Origin: Proteiniphilum sp.
Lineage (GTDB): Bacteria; Bacteroidota; Bacteroidia; Bacteroidales; Dysgonomonadaceae
Length of the DNA: 64,000 bases
Direction: 5' to 3'
NCBI GenBank assembly: GCA_018433945.1
Contig: JAHDQF010000015.1
Location: forward strand, 1 to 64,000
Below, one piece after another: positions 43,014 through 54,303 of the stretch; the stretch's first letter is position 1, and every line of letters starts with the position of its first letter. The translations under genes and the position numbers were made by a program. The notes under the pieces are model-generated. The model was not told the DNA's origin and ran no database searches. It saw only the letters and a list, made by a program, of their open reading frames with translations.

Positions 43014-45143
43014 ATGGCTACTTTACAGAAGATTAGGAATAGAGGCACGTTGTTGGTCATCGTCATTGGAGTGGCACTGCTTGCTTTTGTTTTAGGAGAC
43101 CTGCTCACTTCCGGCACCACTCTTTTCGGGAGGGCGCAGGATAAGGCGTTTGTGGTGAACGACGAAGTGATATCAACCAAGGAATATGCCGACAAGATTA
43201 CCGAGTTCGAGGAGTTTCAGAAGATGGTGAGCGGTCAGAGCTCATTGGATGAGAACACCGTGGCCCAGATTCGCGAAGCGGTTTATCAGCAGATGGTTCG
43301 TCGGCGGCTGTTGGAGCATCAGGCCGGCAAGCTTGGGCTGAGTGTGAGCAAGGAAGAGATCAACGACCTGGTTCATGGTGAGTCTATTTCACCAGTGTTG
43401 CAGCAACTCCCTTTTTTCGTGGATCCGCAAACGGGTATTTTCAGTCGCGCCGCGCTGATAAACTTCCTCAACACCATTAACATGCCGAGTCCCAATCCGG
43501 AAGAACAGGCAATCGTGAACCAGTACAAATCGCTCTGGCTGTTTATTGAAGAGATGGTCCGGACCCAGCGTCTCGAGGAGAAATATATTACGCTCCTGTC
43601 AGGTGCGGTGATCACCAACGATGCAGAAGCAAAGAGCAATTTCGAGCATTCACAGCAGAATGCCGATATCACCTATGTGGTACAGAACTATTTCGCCATA
43701 CCTGATTCGGTGGTGACGGTGAGTGACAAGGAGATCAGGGCATACTACGACAAGCATAAGAAATCATATCGTCTGGAAGCGCCTCTGGTCAAGCTCTCCT
43801 ACTTCACCAAGCAGGTGTTGCCCAGCGAAGAGGATTATGCAGCGGTAGAGGCTGAGTCGCGCGTCGCTTTCGAGGAGTTGCAGAAGAGCCAGAATCCTGC
43901 CAGCGTGGTGTCCGACTACTCGCAGGTTCCCTATCGGGATGTCTTCGTGAGCGAGTCGATGCTGACACCCGATCAGATTGAGTTTGTTCGCACGGCTGCC
44001 ATCAATGAAATGTATGGTCCCCGGCTTGTAGATGATTCATACCAGATTGTAAAGTTGATCGACAAGCGTGTAGCTCCCGATTCGGTTCATTTCCGGATGA
44101 TGGCCATTCCCCGCGGGTCGTTGGTGGGACAGGACTCAATCGTAACCCGTTTTACCGACAGTATTTATACCGTTATCCGCGAGGGTCAGTCGTTTGCCGA
44201 TGTGGCCAACAGCCTTAATCCCAGCTCGAACGGTGGTGATGTGGGGTGGGCCAGGGAGATTGATCTGGCATCTTTTGGCTCGGAGATGGTAGAGGCTGTG
44301 TTCAACTCGCCCGAGGGTGAGCTGGTGAAGCTCTCCCTGCCGGGACAAGAGGTGATTATTCAGATTGAGGAGAGAACCCGCCCGGTGAACAAGTATAAGG
44401 TGGCTATCATCGACATGCCGGTGATCCCCAGTGAGAAGACCTCCAACAACATTGACAATGAGCTGAACCAGTTTGTCTCTACTCCCGATGTGGGTACCCG
44501 GTTTAGCGAGTTGGCATCGGAAAAAGGTTACATGGTGATGCCCAACATCACTGTTTCAGCAAACGAATTCACCTTGGCGCAGATCCCCGGTTCGCGTCAG
44601 GTAATCACCTGGGCCGCGAATGAGAAGAAGCCGGGCAGCGTGAAGAAGTTCGACCTCACCAACCTGCGAGTTGTTGCCCGTGTGGATCAGGTGATCCCGG
44701 CCGGTACAGCACCACTCTCAGAGGTCTCTTCCGGCATCAGGTCGCAGCTGTTGAATGAGAAAAAGGCTCAGAAGATCATTGCCGATCTGAAAGCTCAAAA
44801 CCTCACCACGATCGATGCCTATGCCGAAGCAATGAGCAGCCGCACCGATACGGTCCGGTTTGTGAACTTCAATACACAGAATATCACGGGCCTGGGGTAT
44901 GAACCGGTGATGAATGCGGTTGCAGCCTATGCCCCGCTCAACAGCGTGGTGGGACCATTTAAAGGCAACAATGGCGTCTATGTGTCGCAAGTGACCGAAC
45001 GCACCCAGGGGAACGAGAGCTATGATGCCGATGCACAGAAGCGTAGCATGATGAATGAGAAAGCTTATCGTCTGCAGATGCAATCCATCGAAGTGTTAAA
45101 AGATAAACTGGGCGTGGAAGATAACCGGTACCGGTTCTTCTGA
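43014..45143 (+). CDS. ppiD: PpiD-like periplasmic peptidyl-prolyl isomerase
   Basis: 709 residues with an N-terminal membrane anchor (GTLLVIVIGVALLAFVLGDLL), a SurA/PpiD-type N-terminal chaperone region (EYADKITEFEEFQKMV... VYQQMVRRRLLEHQAGKLGLSVSKEEI) and a parvulin domain around residues 345-450 (VHFRMMAIPRG...GQSFADVANSLNPSSNGGDVGWAREIDLASFGSEMVEAVF). It would help outer-membrane proteins fold after leaving the Sec translocon. It closes the OMP-TPR-lptC-CNNM/CBS-ppiD block, and a strong bidirectional terminator follows. Confidence 0.92.
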   Translation: MATLQKIRNRGTLLVIVIGVALLAFVLGDLLTSGTTLFGRAQDKAFVVNDEVISTKEYADKITEFEEFQKMVSGQSSLDENTVAQIREAVYQQMVRRRLLEHQAGKLGLSVSKEEINDLVHGESISPVLQQLPFFVDPQTGIFSRAALINFLNTINMPSPNPEEQAIVNQYKSLWLFIEEMVRTQRLEEKYITLLSGAVITNDAEAKSNFEHSQQNADITYVVQNYFAIPDSVVTVSDKEIRAYYDKHKKSYRLEAPLVKLSYFTKQVLPSEEDYAAVEAESRVAFEELQKSQNPASVVSDYSQVPYRDVFVSESMLTPDQIEFVRTAAINEMYGPRLVDDSYQIVKLIDKRVAPDSVHFRMMAIPRGSLVGQDSIVTRFTDSIYTVIREGQSFADVANSLNPSSNGGDVGWAREIDLASFGSEMVEAVFNSPEGELVKLSLPGQEVIIQIEERTRPVNKYKVAIIDMPVIPSEKTSNNIDNELNQFVSTPDVGTRFSELASEKGYMVMPNITVSANEFTLAQIPGSRQVITWAANEKKPGSVKKFDLTNLRVVARVDQVIPAGTAPLSEVSSGIRSQLLNEKKAQKIIADLKAQNLTTIDAYAEAMSSRTDTVRFVNFNTQNITGLGYEPVMNAVAAYAPLNSVVGPFKGNNGVYVSQVTERTQGNESYDADAQKRSMMNEKAYRLQMQSIEVLKDKLGVEDNRYRFF

Positions 45144-45167
45144 TCTCATCATCCTGGCAAGTCATAT

Positions 45168-45199
45168 AAAAGGGCTGACCCGCGCGGGTCAGCCCTTTT
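45168..45199. terminator. Bidirectional terminator between ppiD and pfp
   Basis: A perfect inverted repeat, GGGCTGACCC and GGGTCAGCCC around a GCGC centre (45172-45195), is flanked by AAAA on the left and TTTT on the right. It lies between two convergent genes and can end both transcripts. Confidence 0.93.
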
Positions 45200-45222
45200 A
45201 TATTGAGAGGTGGTCAGTGGGG

Positions 45223-46887
45223 TTACTGCACCACGATGCGTCCCTTTTGTTCCAGCTGCAATGTTTTGCTGGGCTGGTCACATACTTCCGTAGGGCCGAA
45301 GTACTGGATGGGACCGGGATACACATAATCGGTCTCGATGGCCCACTTTTCACGATGATCTTCGAAGTAGCTGAAAGGGGCTCCTTCCAGCTCCACCAGT
45401 GCTTTCTGGATCACCGGTTTCAATTCGCCGTGGCGGCGTTCCATGTTCATCATCATGGTGATGGGAATCCCGCCGGCAATCCATTCGGCGGCGGCACCCG
45501 TCGTGTTGCGTACCGAGGCCATGTAGCCCGTCTTTCCTGCTGCAATAAGCATGGAAGCGGTATAACCGAGCGAATAGCAGTAGTCCGCATCATAGTTCGA
45601 CGGAGCTGCGCATCGTCCTTCGTACCCGAAGAAATGGGTGATGGTGGCAAACTTACCGTTGTATTTCCCCTCTTTACTCCACTCATCGAGCCGTTTCTTC
45701 ACCATCTCAGCCAGCAGCTTCTCGGTCTCGATGAGCGACACCTGTACGTTGCCGTGCGGGTCGCGGTCGAGGGTGAGCTGTCGGGCCACCGTTTCGGGCA
45801 GGCTTGCGTAGATCTCAGCATTTTCGGGCGACAGCTTGCTGATGATGTAATCCCGTTTACCGGAGCGGCGTACCAGGTCGAACTCCTCCTGATTGTGCGC
45901 CAAAAAATCGTTCAGCTCGTTGATCAGTTTCTTCATGGCGGGGATGAACTCGATCAACCCTTCGGGAATGATCACGGTCCCGAAATTCAATCCTTTCTCC
46001 GCCCGTTTCGCGATCACGCCGGCTATCTGATCGATGATATGGTCGAGCGACCATTCCTTTGCTTCCACCTCTTCCGAGACGATGCAGATGTTGGGATGAG
46101 TCTGCAGCGCACATTCCAGCGCGATGTGAGAGGCGGAGCGACCCATCACCTTGATGAAGTGCCAGTACTTGCGTGCCGAGTTACAGTCACGCTGTATGTT
46201 GCCGATCAGTTCGGAGTAAACCTTGCAGGCGGTATCGAAGCCGAAGGAGGTCTCAATCTGTTCATTTTTAAGGTCTCCGTCGATGGTTTTGGGACATCCG
46301 ATCACCTGTACGCCGGCATTGATGGAGGCATAATATTCGGCCAGCACACAGGCGTTGGTGTTGGAGTCGTCGCCGCCGATAATCACCAGTGCTTTGATAT
46401 CCAGCTCTTTGAGGATCTCCAGTCCCTTGTCGAACTGCTCTTTGGTCTCCAGCTTGGTGCGTCCGGAGCCGATGATGTCGAAACCGCCGGTATTGCGATA
46501 CTCATCGATGATCGCTTCCGTCAGCTCCTTGTACTGGTGGTCTATCAGGCCGCCCGGGCCGAGAATAAATCCGTACAGTTTGCTGTCGCGATGCAGACGT
46601 TTGATGCCATCGAAGATGCCGGCAATCACATTGTGCCCGCCGGGGGCCTGACCGCCTGAGAGGATCACTCCCACGTTGCAGGGTGTGTCGCTGCCGGGCT
46701 TACCCTCACTGCCGGTAAAGGTTACGATCGGCATCCCGTAGGTGATGGGAAACAGTTTTTTGATCTCCTCCTGGTCGCGTACCGACTGAGTGGCGGCACC
46801 CTCCTTGATTTTCACGTTGCCCTTTAGTCCTTCGGGCATCTTGGGCTTATAGGTAGCCCTTGCAATTTGTAAAGCGCTTTTTGTCAT
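45223..46887 (-). CDS. pfp: Diphosphate-fructose-6-phosphate 1-phosphotransferase
   Basis: 554 residues from the ATG at 46887 ([20 protein letters not shown]), the usual size of the long PPi-dependent enzyme; the frame stays open upstream to 47136 but that part overlaps the sucA 5' region. Landmarks are [13 protein letters not shown], the GPGG loop ([11 protein letters not shown]), [21 protein letters not shown] with GGDDS marking the PPi-type phosphate site, [10 protein letters not shown], and [18 protein letters not shown]. It uses pyrophosphate instead of ATP in glycolysis and can run backwards. It converges on ppiD. Confidence 0.95.
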   Translation of the reverse strand: MTKSALQIARATYKPKMPEGLKGNVKIKEGAATQSVRDQEEIKKLFPITYGMPIVTFTGSEGKPGSDTPCNVGVILSGGQAPGGHNVIAGIFDGIKRLHRDSKLYGFILGPGGLIDHQYKELTEAIIDEYRNTGGFDIIGSGRTKLETKEQFDKGLEILKELDIKALVIIGGDDSNTNACVLAEYYASINAGVQVIGCPKTIDGDLKNEQIETSFGFDTACKVYSELIGNIQRDCNSARKYWHFIKVMGRSASHIALECALQTHPNICIVSEEVEAKEWSLDHIIDQIAGVIAKRAEKGLNFGTVIIPEGLIEFIPAMKKLINELNDFLAHNQEEFDLVRRSGKRDYIISKLSPENAEIYASLPETVARQLTLDRDPHGNVQVSLIETEKLLAEMVKKRLDEWSKEGKYNGKFATITHFFGYEGRCAAPSNYDADYCYSLGYTASMLIAAGKTGYMASVRNTTGAAAEWIAGGIPITMMMNMERRHGELKPVIQKALVELEGAPFSYFEDHREKWAIETDYVYPGPIQYFGPTEVCDQPSKTLQLEQKGRIVVQ

Positions 46888-47107
46888 TGGGATGATTTTT
46901 ATATGGAGAATGATTTGAAGCATCAAAAATAGCATTTTTTCCTCAAACGGGGAAATGCAGCATCCGTTTAATCGTTTCACAATCTTTTGCAGTTGCATTT
47001 TTCTCCTCATATGGAATGATCCTTCTTTTATAAAAAATAGTTGGTTTAGACGAACAATTTCGCCATCTTTATCATTTATATCAATATTCTCACAGCAACA
47101 TGGATCG

Positions 47108-49840
47108 ATGAATACAAAAAATGAACTAGGTAACATGGATATTGAAGCCCTTGAGGGTTTGTATCAGCAATACAAGGAGTCGCCTGAGAACGTGGATGAA
47201 AGTTTTCGCTTTTTCTTTCAGGGATTCGATTTGGCCAACACCCGTTATCCCGTAAAACCGACGGAAGTGAGTGGACAGAACGGGCATTTTACCAAGGAGA
47301 TCGCCGTGATACGGCTGATCAACGGATACCGGCGGCGTGGACATCTCTTCACCAAGACCAATCCAGTGCGCACCCGTCGCAGTTACACACCCACGCTGGC
47401 CATTGAAAATTTCGATCTTTCGGAGGGTGACCTCGACACCGTGTTTGAGGCGGGGATAGAGGTTGGCCTGGGCAGGACCACCCTGCGTAACATCATCTCT
47501 CATCTGGAGGAGACCTACTGCAAGTCGATCGGCGTGGAGTACCGTTATATGACCAAGCCGGAGATAGTGCAGTGGCTGCAGGTGAAGATGGAGAGCAGCC
47601 GCAACCGTGAGACCTTTTCGAAAGAGGCGAAGCTGCGGATTCTGGATCGGTTGATCGAGGCTTCCGGTTTCGAGAATTACCTGCATAAGAAGTTTGTAGG
47701 TCAGAAACGGTTCTCGCTGGAGGGTTCAGAGTCGATCATCCCCGCGCTGGACACGATGATCTCGCATGCGGGTGCCTACGACGTGAACGAGATGGTATTG
47801 GGCATGGCTCACCGCGGTCGGCTCAACGTGCTGACCAACATCATGAAGAAACCTTACTCAGAGGTGTTTCGCGAGTTCAATGCACAGAATTACGACGAGG
47901 AGATCAAGTATGGGGATGTGAAGTACCACCTGGGCTACAACAACACCTTCGACTATGAAGGTCGTACCATCTCCATCAGCCTGGCACCCAACCCGTCGCA
48001 TCTGGAGGCGGTGGGACCGGTTGTACAGGGGATTGCACGGGCTAAGCTGGAGAATGAGCATGACTTCACCGACGATGCGGTGCTTCCCATCCTGGTGCAT
48101 GGCGATGCCGCCATTGCCGGTCAGGGCGTGGTCTATGAGACCATTCAGTTCTCCAAGCTGAATGGCTACAAGACCGGCGGCACCATCCATATTGTGATCA
48201 ACAACCAGGTGGGTTTCACCACCAGCTACCTGCAGGGGCGTTCCAGTACCTACTGTACCGATGTGGCCAAGGTGACCCAGTCGCCAGTGTTCCACGTGAA
48301 TGGCGACGACATCGAGGCGATGGTTTATGTGGCTAAGCTGGCATTGGAGTTCCGGCAGATGTTCAACATTGACGTCTTCATCGACCTGCTCTCTTACCGC
48401 AAGTATGGTCATAACGAGGGAGATGAGCCCCGTTTCACGCAACCGGAGCTGTATGACATCATCGCGAAGCACAAGAATCCACGCGATATCTATGCCGAGA
48501 AGCTGATCGGCGAGGGGGTGATCACCCGCCAGGCGTTTGAGGAGCGTGTGGAAGCTTTTCAACAGCAGTTGGAGGAGGCCTATGAAGTCTCTCTTTCCAC
48601 CAGCCAGCTCAACCTGCAACCTTTTTTCGCTGAGAAATACAAGGATATCCGCTTCCCTGAAGCGGCCGATTTTGAGACTCCTGCAGAGACCCGTATCCCG
48701 AAAGAGCTGTTCCTGCAGCTGGCAGAACGGATCACCACCCTGCCCAGGGAGATGAAGTTTTTTAACAAGACGGTACGTCTCTTTGCCCAGCGTGCAGCCA
48801 TGATCAGCGAGGACTCTTACGATTGGGCCATGGGTGAGCTGATGGCTTATGCCTCGCTGGCATGGGAGAAACATGCGGTACGGCTGAGCGGACAGGATTC
48901 CGAGCGGGGTACTTTTTCGCATCGTCATGCGGAGATCATCACCGAGGATGGGAAAGACAAATATTTTCCTTTGAAGAACCTGGGCGGGGAACAGGCCGCT
49001 GTGCGTGTCTATAACTCTCCTCTCAACGAATATGGTATCCTGGGGTTTGAATATGGCTACTCGCTGGCGCACCCTGAGGGACTCACCATCTGGGAGGCAC
49101 AGTTTGGCGATTTTTACAACGTGGGACAGGTGGTGGTTGACCAGTACATTGCTGCTGCACAGGAGAAGTGGGGCATCAAGTCGGGACTGGTGATGCTGCT
49201 GCCTCATGGTTACGAGGGTCAGGGTGCTGACCATTCGAGCGGTCGTATAGAGCGGTTCCTGACTCTTTGTGCCAATCTGAACCTGCAGGTGGTGAACTGT
49301 ACCACACCTGCCAACTTCTTCCACGTGCTGCGTCGGCAGCTGCACCGGGATATCCGGGTGCCGCTGATCGTTTTCACACCCAAGAGCCTGCTGCGTCATC
49401 CGGAGTGCACCTCCTCTCTTGCCGAGTTTACCGAGGGTGCTTTCCGGGAGGTGATAGGAGAGACTGCAATAAGCAACCCATCGAAGGTCAAGCGATTGCT
49501 GTTATGCAGCGGTAAGATCTACTATGAGCTGGAGGCGGCACGCCGGGAAGCGGGGAATGATGCCTTGTCGATCATCCGTATTGAACAGCTCTATCCTTTC
49601 CCGGCGAAGCAACTGCATGAGCTGACAGCGCAATACCCGGCAGATGTTGAACGGGTGTGGGTGCAGGAGGAGCCACTCAATATGGGTGCTGCCGCTTTTG
49701 TGAAGCAACAGTTGGGCGACTGCCATCTGCGACTCATCGGTCGTCCGGCCAGTGGCGTTACGGCTGAGGGGCTGACGGCTCAGCACAAGATCAACCAGGC
49801 TGCGATCATCCAACAGGCGATCGACCTTACAACCCACTGA
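47108..49840 (+). CDS. sucA: 2-oxoglutarate dehydrogenase E1 component
   Basis: 910 residues from the ATG at 47108 ([15 protein letters not shown]); a later ATG at 47135 is possible, and earlier in-frame codons overlap the pfp promoter side. The N-terminus has the E2-docking stretch [27 protein letters not shown]. The thiamine diphosphate core shows [25 protein letters not shown] and the [12 protein letters not shown] motif; later come [15 protein letters not shown] [16 protein letters not shown] and [14 protein letters not shown]. It decarboxylates 2-oxoglutarate and transfers the succinyl group to the E2 lipoyl arm. The E2 gene follows 52 bases downstream; no E3 gene is in the window. Confidence 0.95.
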   Translation: MNTKNELGNMDIEALEGLYQQYKESPENVDESFRFFFQGFDLANTRYPVKPTEVSGQNGHFTKEIAVIRLINGYRRRGHLFTKTNPVRTRRSYTPTLAIENFDLSEGDLDTVFEAGIEVGLGRTTLRNIISHLEETYCKSIGVEYRYMTKPEIVQWLQVKMESSRNRETFSKEAKLRILDRLIEASGFENYLHKKFVGQKRFSLEGSESIIPALDTMISHAGAYDVNEMVLGMAHRGRLNVLTNIMKKPYSEVFREFNAQNYDEEIKYGDVKYHLGYNNTFDYEGRTISISLAPNPSHLEAVGPVVQGIARAKLENEHDFTDDAVLPILVHGDAAIAGQGVVYETIQFSKLNGYKTGGTIHIVINNQVGFTTSYLQGRSSTYCTDVAKVTQSPVFHVNGDDIEAMVYVAKLALEFRQMFNIDVFIDLLSYRKYGHNEGDEPRFTQPELYDIIAKHKNPRDIYAEKLIGEGVITRQAFEERVEAFQQQLEEAYEVSLSTSQLNLQPFFAEKYKDIRFPEAADFETPAETRIPKELFLQLAERITTLPREMKFFNKTVRLFAQRAAMISEDSYDWAMGELMAYASLAWEKHAVRLSGQDSERGTFSHRHAEIITEDGKDKYFPLKNLGGEQAAVRVYNSPLNEYGILGFEYGYSLAHPEGLTIWEAQFGDFYNVGQVVVDQYIAAAQEKWGIKSGLVMLLPHGYEGQGADHSSGRIERFLTLCANLNLQVVNCTTPANFFHVLRRQLHRDIRVPLIVFTPKSLLRHPECTSSLAEFTEGAFREVIGETAISNPSKVKRLLLCSGKIYYELEAARREAGNDALSIIRIEQLYPFPAKQLHELTAQYPADVERVWVQEEPLNMGAAAFVKQQLGDCHLRLIGRPASGVTAEGLTAQHKINQAAIIQQAIDLTTH

Positions 49841-49892
49841 TGCAGCTCGTTCACTGAATCAATTTCATTCAATCATTCTCAATCTAAAAATA

Positions 49893-51182
49893 ATGGCACA
49901 AGTAGAGATCAGAATACCGAGTCCCGGAGAATCGATCACCCATGTAGAGCTGACGCGATGGCTGGTGGCTGACGGGTCGGTAATAAGGAAAAACAGCGAG
50001 ATCGCTGAACTGGAGTCAGAGAAGGCCACATTGATGTTGGTTGCCGATGAATCAGGCAAGATCACTTTCAATGTTCCCGAGGGGGAGATGCTGGAGGTGG
50101 GTGCGGTGGCTTGTGTGATCGACACCTCTGTTCAACCGGAGGAGATAACCAAAGAGCCGGAACATGAACTTCCGGCAGCGGCTGGTGATACACCTGCAGA
50201 AAAAGCAGAGGAGGCGGCTCCTGAACCGGCGAAAGCGGAAAAAGCCGCGGGGGAAATGCCGGCTGTTGCATCCGTTGGTTCGGGTTATGACCAGGTAAAG
50301 GTGACGCCCTTGGCTGCGAGGATGATGGAGGAGAACGGCCTCTCGGTAGAGGATGTGATTCAGGGACTCCGACGTCTCAGGGGAGAGGATGTGGAGGCGG
50401 TGAGGGCCTCGGGTGCTTTAGGCGGTCCTTCGGGTTTGCGGCAGCCTGCCAGCAGGGAGAGCCGCAGTGAGCGGATGAGCTCGCTGCGCAGGAAGCTGAG
50501 TGAGCGGCTGGTGTCGGTGAAGAATGAGACCGCCATGCTGACTACGTTCAACGAGGTGGATATGAAGCCGATCATGGATCTGCGCAAGAGACATCAATCC
50601 GCGTTCGTGGAAAAACACGGGATAAAGCTGGGCATCATGTCTTTCTTCATGAAAGCCTGTTCCGTAGCATTAAAGGAGTTTCCCAATGTGAATGCCATGC
50701 TGGATGGGGAGAACCTGGTGACGTATGATTATGCCGATATTTCCGTAGCCGTGAGCACACCCAAAGGGTTGATGGTGCCGGTGATCCGTAATGTGGAGAG
50801 CCTCACCCTGGCGGAGATTGAAAAAGCCATCGCCGATATGGCCGGGAAAGCCCGGATGGGGAAGCTGTCCATTCCGGAGATGACCGGTGGCACATTCACG
50901 ATCACCAATGGCGGCATTTTCGGTTCAATGATGTCTACCCCGTTGATCAATCCGCCTCAGTCGGCTATTCTCGGCATGCATAATATCCTGGATCGTCCTG
51001 TAGCGATGGATGGTCAGGTAGTGATCCGGCCGATGATGTATGTGGCGTTGTCGTACGACCATCGGGTGATCGACGGCAAGGATTCTGTCGGTTTCCTGGT
51101 ACGGGTGAAGCGATTGCTGGAGAGCCCGCTGGAGATGCTTTTCAGTGGCAGCAGCGGAGAGAAAGCGCTGTTGGATCTTTGA
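49893..51182 (+). CDS. sucB: Dihydrolipoyllysine-residue succinyltransferase (E2)
   Basis: 429 residues. One N-terminal lipoyl domain has the modified lysine in [14 protein letters not shown], followed by an Ala/Pro/Glu-rich linker (about residues 85-130). A peripheral-subunit-binding domain is at [18 protein letters not shown], then the catalytic acyltransferase domain ending in [20 protein letters not shown] with the His and Asp of the DHRxxDG motif. With sucA it forms the E1-E2 part of a 2-oxoglutarate dehydrogenase complex. The catalytic His and the lipoylation site are intact. A branched-chain or pyruvate E2 is unlikely because its partner is SucA. Confidence 0.93.
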   Translation: MAQVEIRIPSPGESITHVELTRWLVADGSVIRKNSEIAELESEKATLMLVADESGKITFNVPEGEMLEVGAVACVIDTSVQPEEITKEPEHELPAAAGDTPAEKAEEAAPEPAKAEKAAGEMPAVASVGSGYDQVKVTPLAARMMEENGLSVEDVIQGLRRLRGEDVEAVRASGALGGPSGLRQPASRESRSERMSSLRRKLSERLVSVKNETAMLTTFNEVDMKPIMDLRKRHQSAFVEKHGIKLGIMSFFMKACSVALKEFPNVNAMLDGENLVTYDYADISVAVSTPKGLMVPVIRNVESLTLAEIEKAIADMAGKARMGKLSIPEMTGGTFTITNGGIFGSMMSTPLINPPQSAILGMHNILDRPVAMDGQVVIRPMMYVALSYDHRVIDGKDSVGFLVRVKRLLESPLEMLFSGSSGEKALLDL

Positions 51183-51200
51183 TCCACCGGCGCTTATAGG

Positions 51201-53522
51201 TTATCCTGATCTACCCACGATGGTGAATCGGGCAAACTTGAGCAGCAGTTGCTTTTTGCCAGCCGATTCAAAATCGACGAAAGCACGGCGGTCGCTGCCA
51301 CCCATCTCGATGGCGGTGACCACCCCGCGTCCAAACCGTTCGTGCTCGATGATATCCCCTTCCTGCAGCTCTTTTGCCTCTTTCGAGAGCGGGATGGATG
51401 AGTGTGTTTGTTGCAGGGGTACCGCCTTTTTTGGGGGGGTGATGGTCCGTTCTTTTTCCAGTCGGTCTTCCCGCATCGATCCCCAGAAATCGTCCGTTTC
51501 CGCGTTTTGGGGTTGGTCGGCAGCGGTCTGCCGGTCCATGTTGAGGTAGGTAGGATCGATATCTTTCAGGAAGCGGCTCTCCCGGGCAGGATTGATCTGG
51601 CCGTTACGAAAGCGGCTTTTGGCATAGGTGATCGTGCAGGACTCCCTGGCTCGCGTGAGGGCCACATAAAAGAGACGTCGTTCCTCCTCCAGTCCCCTCA
51701 TCTCGTAGCGAGCCATTGAGGAGGGGAAGAGCTCCTCTTCCATCCCCACCACGAAGACATGTCTGAACTCGAGCCCCTTGGCAGAGTGAACCGTCATCAA
51801 TGTCACTTTCTCATTTTCCGCCTCGCTATCGGTATCCTGATCGGTGAGCAGTGAGACCTCCGAGAGGAAGTCAACCAGGCGGTTGTTCTCCTCTCCCTGT
51901 TCCTGTCGTGTAGAGACAAACTCGCTCATGGCGTTGAGCAGTTCCTGTATGTTCTGGGTGCGGCTCATCCCCTCCGGGGTCATATCCTCGTAGGCTTCGG
52001 CAGCGATGCCACTCTTGCGGATCACCTCCTGAGCCAGTTCAAAGGCGTTGAGGCTCTCGTTTTTTTCGATGAAGCTGCTGATAAGGGTGTGGAACGCTTC
52101 AATCTTTCTTGCCGTGCCGGCGTTCACATCGAGCGAATAGGTTGCAGGTGCGGCCACCACCTGCCAGAGGCTGACCTGTTGTAGCTGTGCCGCATGGGTG
52201 ATCTTGCCTACCGTCACATCGCCTATTCCCCGTGAGGGGTAGTTGATGATGCGGCGGAAAGCCTCCTCGTCGTTCGGGTTGACGATCATACGGAAGTAGC
52301 TGATCACATCCTTAATTTCCTTTCGCTGATAGAATGATAGTCCCCCGTAAATACGGTAGGGGATGTTGTTCTTGCGCAGCGCCTCCTCGAAGATGCGCGA
52401 CTGGGCGTTGGTGCGGTAGAGGATGGCGAAATCGCTGTAGGGTGAATGCTTCTCCATTCGCATCCGGCTGATCTTGTTGGCGACGATCAATCCCTCTTCA
52501 AAGTCGGAGAAGGCGCTCTTCACCTCAATCTTCTCCCCCACGTCGTTGGTAGAAAAAATCTCCTTAAAGATCTGTTCGCTATTCTTTTTGATGAGGCTGT
52601 TGGCCGCGTTCACGATGTTCTGCGTGGAGCGGTAGTTCTGCTCCAGCTTGAAGACCCGTGTCTCGGGATAGTTGGTTTTGAAATTCAGGATGTTGTCGAT
52701 GTTAGCACCCCGAAAGGAGTAGATGCTCTGGGCATCATCGCCCACCACGCATACGCGGTGATGCTTCTCGGCCAGCTGCATCACGATGAGGTGCTGGGCA
52801 AAGTTGGTATCCTGGTACTCATCCACCAGGATGAACTGAAACTGGTTGCGGTAACGTTCCAGTATCTCGGCATGGTCGCGGAAGAGGATGTTGGTATAGA
52901 GCAGCAGGTCGTCGAAGTCCATGCTGTTGGCAGCCCGCAGCCGCTGCTGGTAGCGGCTGTAGATCTCGCTGATGGCCGGTCGGTGTGCCTGCCGGTCGTA
53001 GTCGAGGATCTCGCTGTTTGAAGCATACATGGATGGGGTGATCAGGCTGTTCTTCGCCTTGGAGATCTGGTTGTGTACTCCACCCGGCTTGTACTGTTTG
53101 TCGTTGAGCTCCAACTCGCGGATGATCAGCTTGATCAGGTTCCTGGAGTCGGTGGCATCGAAGATGGTGAAGTTGGACTGGAAGCCGATCGCTTCAGCCT
53201 CGTTGCGGAGGATGCGGGAGAAGATGGAGTGGAAGGTGCCCATCCAGAGGCGGCGGGCCTGTTTCTCGCCCACCAGCTCAGCGATGCGGCTTTTCATCTC
53301 CCTTGCCGCCTTGTTGGTGAAGGTAAGAGCCAGCAGGTAGTAGGGTGGGAGACCCTGCTCCAGGAGCCAGGCAATCTTGTAGGTGAGCACGCGTGTCTTC
53401 CCCGATCCGGCGCCGGCGATCACCAGCGAGGGTCCGTCGCAGAACTCCACGGCAGCCCGTTGCGCCTCGTTCAGGTTGTCGAGGAACGACGCTGAATTCT
53501 TTTCTTCTCTCTTGAAATGCAT
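51201..53522 (-). CDS. UvrD/PcrA-type ATP-dependent DNA helicase
   Basis: 773 residues, superfamily 1A helicase. Motif I is IAGAGSGKTRVLTYKI (37-43), Ia ALTFTNKAAREMKSRI, II VDEYQDTN, III VVGDDAQSIYSFRGA, IV LEQNYRST, V TLMTVHSAKGLEF and VI RRLFYVALTRA. The C-terminus has the PcrA-type tail LQEGDIIEHERFGRGVVTAIE. It unwinds DNA 3' to 5' in repair and replication restart. It converges on sucB with 18 bases between the stops. Confidence 0.95.
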   Translation of the reverse strand: MHFKREEKNSASFLDNLNEAQRAAVEFCDGPSLVIAGAGSGKTRVLTYKIAWLLEQGLPPYYLLALTFTNKAAREMKSRIAELVGEKQARRLWMGTFHSIFSRILRNEAEAIGFQSNFTIFDATDSRNLIKLIIRELELNDKQYKPGGVHNQISKAKNSLITPSMYASNSEILDYDRQAHRPAISEIYSRYQQRLRAANSMDFDDLLLYTNILFRDHAEILERYRNQFQFILVDEYQDTNFAQHLIVMQLAEKHHRVCVVGDDAQSIYSFRGANIDNILNFKTNYPETRVFKLEQNYRSTQNIVNAANSLIKKNSEQIFKEIFSTNDVGEKIEVKSAFSDFEEGLIVANKISRMRMEKHSPYSDFAILYRTNAQSRIFEEALRKNNIPYRIYGGLSFYQRKEIKDVISYFRMIVNPNDEEAFRRIINYPSRGIGDVTVGKITHAAQLQQVSLWQVVAAPATYSLDVNAGTARKIEAFHTLISSFIEKNESLNAFELAQEVIRKSGIAAEAYEDMTPEGMSRTQNIQELLNAMSEFVSTRQEQGEENNRLVDFLSEVSLLTDQDTDSEAENEKVTLMTVHSAKGLEFRHVFVVGMEEELFPSSMARYEMRGLEEERRLFYVALTRARESCTITYAKSRFRNGQINPARESRFLKDIDPTYLNMDRQTAADQPQNAETDDFWGSMREDRLEKERTITPPKKAVPLQQTHSSIPLSKEAKELQEGDIIEHERFGRGVVTAIEMGGSDRRAFVDFESAGKKQLLLKFARFTIVGRSG

Positions 53523-53633
53523 GGGTACAAAAATACAACTTTTTCGTTAAGCGAAGGCAGAAGTCAAACTTGTTTGAATTAAGCCAGGTCCAAGGGAAGT
53601 CTGAGTTTATTGAATTTTTGGGCGTAACACCAT

Positions 53634-53662
53634 AAAAAAACCGCTCTCAACTGAGAGCGGTT
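53634..53662 (-). terminator. Terminator after the HigBA-like pair
   Basis: The 20-base palindrome CCGCTCTCAACTGAGAGCGG (53641-53660) is preceded on the plus strand by AAAAAAA (53634-53640), which is a T tract on the minus strand. It ends the toxin-antitoxin transcript 26 bases after the antitoxin stop. Confidence 0.85.
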
Positions 53663-53687
53663 CAGTGAGCATTGTTCCTGATATTCT

Positions 53688-53975
53688 TTACAACGCAGGG
53701 CGTAATTCAACAGATAATCCCATTGCAGAGACAATTTTGTAAAAAGTACCAATTGAGGGAACAATTATCCCACGCTCTACACGTGATATATATCCTTTAT
53801 CTACTCCCACCCTTTCGGCTAACTGTGCTTGAGTGAGACCGGCATTCTTGCGGGCATCCAACAGAATTTGAGCATTGTAATCTTCCCATGCCTCTTGTTC
53901 CGCCTTATTTCTTTCAATTGATCCTATTTTTCCAAACTCACGTTCCAGTTCAGCACTCACATCATATAGTTCCAT
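53688..53975 (-). CDS. higA: XRE-family helix-turn-helix antitoxin (HigA-like)
   Basis: 95 residues from the ATG at 53975 (MELYDVSAELEREFG); an ATG at 53996 in the same frame is possible. The helix-turn-helix of the Cro/C1 type is clear: ARKNAGLTQAQLAERVGVDKGYISRVERGIIVPSIGTF (split over residues 45-82). The first 40 residues form the toxin-binding helix. The gene overlaps the toxin gene by 14 bases, toxin first, which is the order of HigBA systems. It should repress its own promoter at 54304-54334. Confidence 0.88.
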   Translation of the reverse strand: MELYDVSAELEREFGKIGSIERNKAEQEAWEDYNAQILLDARKNAGLTQAQLAERVGVDKGYISRVERGIIVPSIGTFYKIVSAMGLSVELRPAL

Positions 53976-54300
53976 ATTTTTCTTTTTTATATTCATTCTT
54001 TAATCTTATTGCTTTTTCTATTTCATTTTGCGGAGTTATTTTTGTTTTCTTTTTAAAACCATTAAATAAGACAATTATATCTTTTCCGTCGTAAATGAAG
54101 AAAATTCTAAATTCATTATTACTGAAATTTACCCTGAATTCAAAAACAGAATCACGGATATATTTTATATAGTGATGCGGAATCTTGTCCTCCCGGCTGA
54201 ATAACAACAAAGCCTTCCTTATTTTATTACGCTCTTTATCACTCAACGTTTTCATGAACGTCTCATAATGCTTTCCGTATGCCAGAATTTTTCGCTCCAT
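53962..54300 (-). CDS. higB: RelE/HigB-type toxin
   Basis: 112 residues from the ATG at 54300 (MERKILAYGKHYETF); a TTG at 54315 also keeps the frame. The fold landmarks are KYIRDSVFEFRVNFSNNEFRIFFIYDGKDIIVLFNGFKKKTKITPQNEIEKA, the standard core of phage-related/RelE-type mRNA interferases with the conserved Arg and the GF(K/Q)KK(T/S) turn. It is predicted to cleave mRNA on the ribosome. The gene looks complete, and the antitoxin follows with overlap. Confidence 0.88.
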   Translation of the reverse strand: MERKILAYGKHYETFMKTLSDKERNKIRKALLLFSREDKIPHHYIKYIRDSVFEFRVNFSNNEFRIFFIYDGKDIIVLFNGFKKKTKITPQNEIEKAIRLKNEYKKEKYGTI

Positions 54301-54303
54301 TTG

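Noticed and set aside
45217..49399. Antisense open frames of about 480 and 513 codons opposite pfp and sucA
   Set aside because: Both overlap complete, motif-bearing enzymes and show no family signature; they are shadows of codon bias.
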